From assembly GCA_031258895.1 (NCBI GenBank), contig JAIRMF010000127.1:1-6175 (forward strand): a stretch of DNA of 6,175 nucleotides, given 5' to 3'. Both the position numbers and the translations under genes were made by a program. Below the pieces are notes generated by a model. The model was not told the DNA's origin. It ran no database searches and worked only from the letters and a program-made list of their open reading frames with translations. Within the stretch, counting starts at the first letter, position 1; the number at the start of each line of letters is the position of its first letter. This document shows, piece after piece, positions 1-5,689 of this stretch. The stretch comes from Dysgonamonadaceae bacterium. Lineage in GTDB: Bacteria; Bacteroidota; Bacteroidia; Bacteroidales; Azobacteroidaceae.

Positions 1-1271
1 TCGATAAGGATGAGTGATTGTCGGGATGCGTATTTTATCATGAACTTCATGTTGTTCAAGTGCGAACTGTATGTAGACAGGTTATTCTCGATGGACTGTT
101 CGTCGCCGATGTCGATAAAAATATCCTGAAATATTCCTGTTTTCGAATCTTCACCGATCGGGATAAGCATTCCGGATTGAAGCATGTATTGGAGTAATCC
201 GGCTGTTTTGAGCAATACTGATTTTCCTCCTGCATTGGGACCGGAGACGAGCAGTATTCGGGTTTTTAGTTCGAAATCCAGAGGTACGACGATTTTGCCC
301 TGCTTTCGGTGCGATAGCGATAGCAGTAGCAACGGATGGACGGCGCGGGTCCATTCCAACTGCTGTTTATTTTCGATAATCGGCATTATTGCGTCTGTAT
401 CCTGTGCGAAGAGCGCTTTTGCACGGATGAAGTCTATTTGTACGAGGAAGAGGTAGGCGTTTGTTATTACTGGGATTTCGTTGCGAATGACATTGGTTAT
501 TTCGATAAGGATTTTCATTTTTTCCCGCTTAGCCTCATTTTCAAGTTCTCGTATACGGTTATTTGTTTCCACGATTTCCTGCGGCTCTATGAATACTGTT
601 TTACCGGTAGCGGACTCATCGTGTATTATTCCTTTAATTTTACGTTTGAAGGCAACAGAGACAGGGATAACAAGTCTTCCGTTGCGAACGGTAGCGGTTG
701 CGTCTCTATCGACAAGGCTGTCGGACTGTGCTTGACGCAGAATGTTGCCAAGTGTTTTGGAGATACTTCCTATTGTTTGCGTTAATCGGTGATTAATATC
801 GGCGAGTGTGGGCGATGCGTTACTGCGGATTTGCCCGAATTTGTCTATAATGAGGTCGATTTGTCGTATGATGTTTGGGGAATCTTTGATACCGACGGTT
901 AGTTCTTGGAGGGAGGGATAGTTAGTTTGTATGCGTTCGGATTTGAAAAACCTGAGGACATTACTTATCGTGTCTACCGTTTTACGTATATCTAAGAGTT
1001 CTTTTTCGGTCAGGCAGGTGCCTTTTATTGCAGTTTTTTTAAGGGTTTCGCGTACGTCGGAAAATTCATTGGCGGGGAAATTTTCTTTTTTCCGTATTAT
1101 TTGCAGGAATTCGTTTGTTTGGGTTAGTTGTGTTTTGATGGTTTCGTAGTTGTGGGAAAAGGTCATTTCCGCGGTTTTTTCTTTTCCCGGTATTGACAGG
1201 CAGTGATTAGCTACTAACTGTCTTATTTTGTCGAAGTTTATTTTTTGTTCGAAGTTTTCCGGATAGATCAT
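1..1271 (-). CDS. mutS2: MutS2 family ATPase (5' part; runs off the left edge)
   Basis: Reading the minus strand from the ATG at 1271-1269 gives 423 uninterrupted codons to the window edge, roughly half of a usual MutS2 (about 800 residues in Bacteroidota). It starts MIYPENFEQKINFDKIRQL, a typical MutS2 N-terminus. The core motif around residues 196-231 (RNGRLVIPV, then HDESATGKTVFIEP) matches the MutS2 lever/clamp region. The P-loop GPNAGGKS is at residues 344-351, the MutS signature region (GDEQSIENNLSTYSSHL) near 389-405, and the Walker B strand (SLILI plus D or E) is cut at the edge. The C-terminal Smr nuclease part would lie outside. Known family members are dimeric cytoplasmic ATPases that bind branched DNA and suppress recombination; some act on collided ribosomes. 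Which role applies here cannot be told. The start is fixed by overlap with the upstream stop. The family call is secure; MutS1 is unlikely because the N-terminal mismatch-recognition domain is absent. Confidence 0.96.
   Translation of the reverse strand, partial: MIYPENFEQKINFDKIRQLVANHCLSIPGKEKTAEMTFSHNYETIKTQLTQTNEFLQIIRKKENFPANEFSDVRETLKKTAIKGTCLTEKELLDIRKTVDTISNVLRFFKSERIQTNYPSLQELTVGIKDSPNIIRQIDLIIDKFGQIRSNASPTLADINHRLTQTIGSISKTLGNILRQAQSDSLVDRDATATVRNGRLVIPVSVAFKRKIKGIIHDESATGKTVFIEPQEIVETNNRIRELENEAKREKMKILIEITNVIRNEIPVITNAYLFLVQIDFIRAKALFAQDTDAIMPIIENKQQLEWTRAVHPLLLLSLSHRKQGKIVVPLDFELKTRILLVSGPNAGGKSVLLKTAGLLQYMLQSGMLIPIGEDSKTGIFQDIFIDIGDEQSIENNLSTYSSHLNNMKFMIKYASRQSLILI
1268..1271 (-). 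other. ATGA stop/start overlap (translational coupling)
   Basis: The TGA stop of the acyltransferase gene (1270-1268) overlaps the ATG of mutS2 (1271-1269) as ATGA. No Shine-Dalgarno-like purine block is evident just upstream, so mutS2 translation probably depends on ribosomes finishing the preceding gene. The overlap is seen directly; coupling is inferred. Confidence 0.8.
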
Positions 1272-2431
1272 TGTTCATTTGCGTTCAATTGATTTTTGAC
1301 CGGGTATGCATACATTTCGAGCAGTTTTTCGGTCAGGAACGGTACGTCCTTATTGACCAGGTCTATTTTGTTTATGCGGTCTACGAAGTATTGTTCCGTT
1401 TCTTTTTTTTCTTCCGGTGTATATTTATTTTTTTGCGGGCGGTTTCCCCACAGTTTATCGTATGCGATGTAGTTGATGGGGTATAGTTTGTAGTTGGTAA
1501 ATATTTCGTGGTCTATTAGCGATGCTATTTCCGTCGCAACTTTGTTACGATTCAGGTCGGGGTTAATTTTTTGCAGTTTACTGTTTATCGGGCGTCCTAC
1601 CTGGAAGTGTATTTTACCTTTGAATCCTTTCAATCCTGTTAGCATATTTATTTCGTCATCCATTGGCGTTTTTTTGAAGTTTGGGTCATCCCGTTTCATT
1701 TGGTATTCTTTTGCTTTCAGGTAGTCGCATGGGTCGAATTCGTAGGAGATGGAGAGTGGTGTAATGTTGAGTGATTTGATATTTTGTAGGAAGTCATTTT
1801 GTCCGCCCATGGCGAGCATTTTGATAATACTTTCTTGAGTTCTGTCATCGGAGTTTTTGGCTCTTCCTTCTCTTTGAGCTATCCATATTGAGTGTTGTTT
1901 TTGTTTGACGGCGAAATGGATATACTGTGAGAGGTGTTTGGAGTTTTCGAGTTTTTGGTGGATTGATGCTCCTCTTTTTACGATGAAGTTATTATTCATA
2001 CGGACGATACTTTCCAGCCAGGGGTATATCAGGAGGTTGTCGCCGATAGCGACTTCTGTTGTCATGAATCCTTCTTTTAGCAGCATGGCGTTTAGGAGGA
2101 GTGCGTCGAGGACTATATCGCGGTGATTTGATATGTAGGTGCATGCTTGATTTTTGGGTATGTTTTGGAAGCCGTTGCAATCGATTTTTTCGGATGTTTT
2201 TTTGGCGAATGAGAATATCTGGTCTTTTATAAATTTACTTTGCAGTTCGTAGGGGGTTTTGAATGTACGGAGCATTGTTTTGAAGTTTTCCCACTGTATG
2301 TTTGGGAAAGCTGCGTTGACGACGGCTTTGAACTGCGGGTCTTCGAGCAGTTTTTCGACTATTGTCGGCATTTCTTCGTCATGGTAGGGCCTTATATCGT
2401 CGAATTTTGTTGTATTACTGTTGTCCGGCAT
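1268..2431 (-). CDS. PlsC/GPAT-like glycerophospholipid acyltransferase
   Basis: This 387-residue protein has the ordered motifs of the glycerolipid acyltransferase superfamily: TYISNHRDIVLDA at 98-110 (motif I, catalytic His103 and Asp109), NFIVKRG at 148-154 (motif II), IAQREGRAK at 184-192 (motif III, the EGR that binds glycerophosphate) and ITPLSISYEF at 223-232 (motif IV, with Pro225). The family transfers an acyl chain to (lyso)phosphatidate or a related acceptor at the inner face of the cytoplasmic membrane. There is no signal peptide or convincing transmembrane helix, so it is probably a peripheral membrane enzyme. Motif I has five residues between His and Asp instead of the usual four. 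The protein is longer than typical PlsC (~240 residues), with ~95 residues before motif I and a C-terminal extension of ~100 residues after the core. The ATG at 2431 lies 23 bases after pyrH. The acyl acceptor, whether glycerol-3-phosphate, lysophosphatidate or an aminolipid, cannot be deduced. Confidence 0.87.
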   Translation of the reverse strand: MPDNSNTTKFDDIRPYHDEEMPTIVEKLLEDPQFKAVVNAAFPNIQWENFKTMLRTFKTPYELQSKFIKDQIFSFAKKTSEKIDCNGFQNIPKNQACTYISNHRDIVLDALLLNAMLLKEGFMTTEVAIGDNLLIYPWLESIVRMNNNFIVKRGASIHQKLENSKHLSQYIHFAVKQKQHSIWIAQREGRAKNSDDRTQESIIKMLAMGGQNDFLQNIKSLNITPLSISYEFDPCDYLKAKEYQMKRDDPNFKKTPMDDEINMLTGLKGFKGKIHFQVGRPINSKLQKINPDLNRNKVATEIASLIDHEIFTNYKLYPINYIAYDKLWGNRPQKNKYTPEEKKETEQYFVDRINKIDLVNKDVPFLTEKLLEMYAYPVKNQLNANEQ

Positions 2432-2454
2432 GTTGTTCTTTTATTTCTTTTTGG

Positions 2455-3165
2455 TCAGGGAATAACTATTGTACCTATGTCTGTGTTTTCGAGGATTTTT
2501 CTGAGGTTTCCGGGCTTTTCTATATTGAACACGATTATTGGCAGCTGATTATCTTTTGCGAGTGTTATTGCTGTCAGGTCCATTACTTTGAGGTTTTTGT
2601 TGTATACTTGGTCGTAAGTTATTTTGTTGTATTTCATTGCCTTGGTAGTTTTTTCGGGGTCTTCGGTGTATATCCCGTCCACACGTGTACCTTTGAGCAT
2701 GGCATTTGCTTCAAGTTCTATGCTTCTCAGGACGGCAGCGGTATCGGTTGTGAAGAGGGGGTTTCCTGTTCCTCCGGCGATGATTATTATTTTGTTTTCC
2801 TGTAGGGATTTGATAGCTGTTTCTTTGTTGTAGTATTGTCCTATTGGTTCCATTCTTATTGCGGTAAACAGTTCTGTTGGGCGTCCTTTTTCTTGGAGGG
2901 CAGAGCAGAGTGCTATTCCGTTGATGACGGTTGCGAGCATTCCCATTTGGTCGCCTTTTATTCTGTCTTGGCATGGGCATTTATCGGATTTTCCTCTGTA
3001 TATATTCCCGCCTCCGGCGACTATTGCTATTTGTATGCCGAGCGATGCTATTTCTGTTATTTGCTGTGCGAAGTCGGACAGTTTGTCTTTGTTTATTCCC
3101 GGTTCTTTTTTATTTCCGAGTGATTCTCCGCTTAATTTCAGGAGTATTCTTTTGTATTTTGTCAT
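2455..3165 (-). CDS. pyrH: UMP kinase (uridylate kinase)
   Basis: The product is a 236-residue amino-acid-kinase-family enzyme that phosphorylates UMP to UDP with ATP in the cytoplasm, feeding UTP/CTP synthesis; bacterial PyrH is a hexamer, usually GTP-activated and UTP-inhibited. Visible motifs are KLSGESL at 10-16 (phosphate binding), VAGGGNIYRG at 49-58, GDQMGMLATVING at 71-83 (UMP site), GGTGNPLFTTDTAAVLRSIE at 131-150, KGTRVDGIYTEDP at 158-170, and a C-terminal GTIVIP. The length equals that of other Bacteroidota PyrH. The ATG at 3165 is chosen because the protein then begins MTKYKRILLKLSGE. An in-frame ATG at 3228 would add 21 residues that are not family-like and would run through the likely promoter. 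It is the first gene of the apparent pyrH-acyltransferase-mutS2 operon. A CPC pair at residues 63-65 sits in the variable loop before the UMP site. The frr gene, often next to pyrH in bacteria, is not downstream here. Confidence 0.97.
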   Translation of the reverse strand: MTKYKRILLKLSGESLGNKKEPGINKDKLSDFAQQITEIASLGIQIAIVAGGGNIYRGKSDKCPCQDRIKGDQMGMLATVINGIALCSALQEKGRPTELFTAIRMEPIGQYYNKETAIKSLQENKIIIIAGGTGNPLFTTDTAAVLRSIELEANAMLKGTRVDGIYTEDPEKTTKAMKYNKITYDQVYNKNLKVMDLTAITLAKDNQLPIIVFNIEKPGNLRKILENTDIGTIVIP

Positions 3166-3182
3166 TGTATTGTTATTTTTCA

Positions 3183-3190
3183 CAAAGGTA
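3183..3190 (-). promoter_or_regulatory. Candidate Bacteroidota -7 promoter box for pyrH
   Basis: The minus strand reads TACCTTTG (3190 to 3183), an exact match to the Bacteroidota primary sigma -7 consensus TAnnTTTG. It ends 17 bases before the pyrH ATG, implying a short AT-rich leader. No good -33 TTTG/TTG is present at the usual 19-21 base spacing, where the sequence is instead C-rich (GTCCC) followed by a run of ten A. The match to one short motif in a fitting position is the only support. Confidence 0.45.
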
Positions 3191-3258
3191 GTTATTTTTT
3201 TTTTAGGGGAGGGACAGAAGAGCATCAAGACTGTTAAACAAGGGGTATTTAGGCGCTT

Positions 3259-3300
3259 TAAAACAAGTAGGGACGCCTTTGAAGCGTCCCTACTAAAACA
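3259..3300. repeat. Palindrome bounded by 7-base direct repeats (possible REP/MITE-like element)
   Basis: TAAAACA occurs at 3259-3265 and again at 3294-3300, bracketing the perfect inverted repeat GTAGGGACGC (3267-3276) and GCGTCCCTAC (3284-3293) with a 7-base spacer. The arrangement resembles a very small dispersed palindromic element with a target-site duplication. Palindromes starting GTAGGGACG are, from memory, recurrent in intergenic DNA of several bacterial groups, but copy number in this genome cannot be seen. The direct repeats are AT-rich and could be chance. Confidence 0.45.
3266..3294 (-). terminator. Hairpin downstream of the T9SS protein gene, probable terminator
   Basis: A perfect 11-bp stem (AGTAGGGACGC at 3266-3276 pairing with GCGTCCCTACT at 3284-3294) with a 7-base loop begins 19 bases past the stop of the T9SS gene. 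On the minus strand it is followed by TGTTTTAAAG, a weak T-tract. Position and stability fit a terminator insulating the secreted-protein genes from pyrH. The T-tract is poor, so it could instead mainly be a dispersed palindrome or an mRNA-stabilising 3' structure. Confidence 0.55.
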
Positions 3301-3313
3301 TTAATTACCTGTT

Positions 3314-5617
3314 TTACTTTACAATCTTTACAATCTTTTCGCCGACCTTTAGCAGGTATACGCCTTTTTGCAGGGCTGAGGTTGTGATCTGATTCCTGCC
3401 GCTTACGAGTGTCGAAGTAAGGACTGTCTTTCCGGACAAATCGAAGATACGGGCTGAGTTGTTTTCGCCTGTATTGATGATTATGTAGTCGGTGAACGGA
3501 TTGGGGTAGACGGAAATTTTCTCCTCCGGAACATTTTGTATGTTCACGTTATTACCGGGCAACGGTATGACGACGTCGGGTATAGAACCGAAATATGCTT
3601 CGCGGACGCTTGCGTTAAGGTTGGGGTTTACGCCGTTTTGGATGGTAATATTTCGGTGCTCTCCGTAGAATGAACCGAACCCTTTCACCTTGATGACGCC
3701 TTTGTTTAGTACGAATTCATTGTCCGTGTAGTCTTCGGGGATACGGATACTGTATTCTTGTGCGCGGCTTGCGAAGGTGTATTGTCCGGGCCCAAGGATC
3801 AGGGCGAAGTTTGTTTCCGCGTTGCTGTATTGGATGCCTGCGCTCATGTTGTAGATGCCTGACATTTTGTTTGCCGGGTGGTATAGCGTGTTGAACAGCA
3901 CGGAGACGGAGTCACCTGGGGCGAAGTCTTTTTCGGGGTTTGTCAGGTTGCTGATGGCGTATGTTACCGGTTTTGCGGTGATTATCTGGTATGTTGCGCC
4001 GGTTGCGGAGACAAGTTTTACTATGTTTCGTCCGAAACCTAGCTTTACCGTGTAACTGCCATCGGTGTTGGTCTCTACACTGTCGACCGTGAAGCCTTTG
4101 TATGAGGTAATAGTGTCGCCTATTGTTGGCGTAGCTACGAGCACTTCTGTTGCGCCGTCGGGCTTGAATGTGTAGGGGAAACTGCCTTTTGCGGCGTCGT
4201 AGTACATTACGTCATGTTCTGCGTCTATTGCTATGCCGTCAGTTTTGTCTGTCCCGTCTTGTGCCCAGAAGTCGTTAAGGTTCATGTTTGTTGTGATGTT
4301 GGCTTCGGGCTGTTCCACTGCGACGACGAACACGCCTGTATTTTCCGGCCATAGCTTACTGAACAATGCGCCATGCTTTGCCAGCGAGTCTGTTGAGAGG
4401 CCGAGATTAGTTGTGTGGTGTGTTATTATTGCGTCGTAGTCTATTAGGACGATAGCTGTTCCTGCGCCTGTGGGACGTATTACGCCGCTGTCGCTGACTG
4501 TTATGATATTTGAGCTTGGCAGACCTGTTTCGTCGATTACAGTGTAATGGAATTCCGGCTCGATGAAGTAGTTATTTACGTCGGTATCTATTGCCTGCCA
4601 GTTTCTGGTGTGGATAAGTTGGAAGGCGGTGTCTTCGCGTAGGGGCAGGGTAAGGTATCCTTGTGCATTGATATTCATGAACATGTCGGCCACGTTTCTG
4701 CCGTTTAGGTGGGCGACGTCGTGGTCGATTGTTTTTGAACCGTACGCTGATAGTTGGTCATCGGTGAATGTTGTTATCGTGTCTTTTTCCACTTCTGTAC
4801 CTGCTTTTGGCTTGAATAGTCCGACGTGCGCAGCTTTTCCTTCGCGGGTTATTCGGTAGTTGAAACCGCCTGCAGCATTCGTAGGCGCCGGCAGATCATA
4901 ATACCAAATCCGGCTTGTATCCGTTTCCAAAATATACACTTCGTCCTTCTTGGTGAACGGGACGTAATGCTTAGTCAGGTAATTTCCTGCTACGAGGACT
5001 GATTGGTCTTTGTCTCCTACATATACGACGGCGTCTTTTGGGACATTGAATTGGTAGTTATGTGCAGGGACGACAGGGTTTAGGGCGTTGAGGCAAATAT
5101 TTTTGACAACAAGATAAGCATATTCCTCTTCAGTTATGTTATATACAACTAACTGATATTCGCCTTCAATGTTCAAATTATCGACGAAAAATTCAATATG
5201 ATCCCCACCCCAACCAACTGTAAAAGGAGGAACAATACTGTCCCATACAATTTCGTCGTTTTGCTTGATTTCCACTTTCATATCTGTTTCCATCAAACAT
5301 GATTCCATATACTCGAATCTAATAGATTTACAGCCATCATTAAAAACAGGGGAAGCAAGATATGTCAAACCACCCACATGATCACTTATAAGACTAACTC
5401 CATCATCATAGTCCTCACCATTTCCAATAAGAACATTCTTGTTCTCCGCATAAGCAGTCCACCCATTCTGACTTGTGATTAGTTCATCTTCCTGAGAATA
5501 AAATTCTCCGAATGAGTCCCAGAAATCATCTTGATGGTCGCATTGCGCATTAATGTATGTATTGGACAGAAACAAAGCTGTCGTCAATAAAACTGTTTTT
5601 AAAAAATACCTTTTCAT
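3314..5617 (-). CDS. Secreted Ig-like multidomain protein with T9SS type A sorting domain
   Basis: This 767-residue exported protein is of unknown function. It has a signal peptide of ~24 residues (KR, a hydrophobic core LKTVLLTTALFLSN, likely cut at INA/QC); the following NAQC is not a lipobox. Residues ~26-178 form a jelly-roll-like domain: GWTAYAENKNVLIGNGEDYDDG, then LASPVFNDGCKSIRFEY, the open-and-closing strand pattern of MAM/cleaved-adhesin folds, with possible disulfides from its four cysteines (26, 96, 107, 175). Residues ~183-430 are beta-rich and include a Big_2-like segment, SDSGVIRPTGAGTAIVLIDY (375-394). Residues ~440-690 form further beta domains with FWAQDGTDKTDG and APGDSVSVLFNTLY. 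Residues ~700-767 are a canonical T9SS type A signal (ISVYPNPFTDYIII, ARIFDLSGK, KGVYLLKVG, KIVKIVK), so the protein should cross the outer membrane by T9SS and be anchored or released. The ATG at 5617 is the only start giving a signal peptide. It follows a DUF4465 gene in the same orientation. The first ~175 codons differ in composition from the rest. Ligand-binding or adhesin roles are possible but unproven. Confidence 0.9.
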   Translation of the reverse strand: MKRYFLKTVLLTTALFLSNTYINAQCDHQDDFWDSFGEFYSQEDELITSQNGWTAYAENKNVLIGNGEDYDDGVSLISDHVGGLTYLASPVFNDGCKSIRFEYMESCLMETDMKVEIKQNDEIVWDSIVPPFTVGWGGDHIEFFVDNLNIEGEYQLVVYNITEEEYAYLVVKNICLNALNPVVPAHNYQFNVPKDAVVYVGDKDQSVLVAGNYLTKHYVPFTKKDEVYILETDTSRIWYYDLPAPTNAAGGFNYRITREGKAAHVGLFKPKAGTEVEKDTITTFTDDQLSAYGSKTIDHDVAHLNGRNVADMFMNINAQGYLTLPLREDTAFQLIHTRNWQAIDTDVNNYFIEPEFHYTVIDETGLPSSNIITVSDSGVIRPTGAGTAIVLIDYDAIITHHTTNLGLSTDSLAKHGALFSKLWPENTGVFVVAVEQPEANITTNMNLNDFWAQDGTDKTDGIAIDAEHDVMYYDAAKGSFPYTFKPDGATEVLVATPTIGDTITSYKGFTVDSVETNTDGSYTVKLGFGRNIVKLVSATGATYQIITAKPVTYAISNLTNPEKDFAPGDSVSVLFNTLYHPANKMSGIYNMSAGIQYSNAETNFALILGPGQYTFASRAQEYSIRIPEDYTDNEFVLNKGVIKVKGFGSFYGEHRNITIQNGVNPNLNASVREAYFGSIPDVVIPLPGNNVNIQNVPEEKISVYPNPFTDYIIINTGENNSARIFDLSGKTVLTSTLVSGRNQITTSALQKGVYLLKVGEKIVKIVK

Positions 5618-5643
5618 ATATTTTTAATTTTAATTCTAATATT
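5618..5643 (-). promoter_or_regulatory. AT-rich leader before the T9SS protein gene
   Basis: The 26 bases upstream of the ATG are almost pure A/T on the minus strand, with AATTAAAATTAAAAAT immediately before the start. Such A-rich leaders replace Shine-Dalgarno sequences in many Bacteroidota genes. No TAnnTTTG box is visible between this gene and the DUF4465 stop, so transcription probably enters from upstream. Confidence 0.4.
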
Positions 5644-5680
5644 AAAACTCTGACGACGCTTGACGCCTCGCCAGAGTTTC
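5644..5680 (-). terminator. Hairpin after the DUF4465 gene, possible (leaky) terminator
   Basis: AAACTCTG (5645-5652) and CAGAGTTT (5672-5679) form a perfect 8-bp stem, extended across one mismatch by CGA/TCG (5654-5656 with 5668-5670). On the minus strand the second arm runs into TTTTAATATTAG. It starts 10 bases past the DUF4465 stop. It may end transcription or reduce read-through into the T9SS protein gene, since no separate promoter is obvious for that gene. Confidence 0.5.
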
Positions 5681-5689
5681 AGTTAATAC

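Noticed and set aside
336..785. A 149-codon plus-strand open frame opposite mutS2
   Set aside because: It is antisense to the clear MutS2 coding frame, rich in Phe/Cys/Tyr runs typical of a shadow frame, and has no recognisable domain.
2362..2805. A 147-codon plus-strand open frame opposite pyrH and the acyltransferase start
   Set aside because: It spans two well-supported minus-strand genes and their junction; its Phe/Tyr/Cys-rich composition is that of a reverse-strand artefact.
3166..3228. Upstream in-frame ATG of pyrH at 3228
   Set aside because: The extra 21 residues do not resemble PyrH and would cover the likely -7 promoter box; the family N-terminus begins at 3165.
3251..3279. Alternative pairing AGGCG (3251-3255) with CGCCT (3275-3279) as an antiterminator
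   Set aside because: A 5-bp pairing is too weak against the perfect 11-bp stem, and nothing else suggests a riboswitch or attenuator.
4608..4859. Plus-strand open frames within the T9SS protein gene (also 3855-4055 and 4233-4439)
   Set aside because: Short antisense frames inside a complete, well-supported gene, with no domain or initiation signals.
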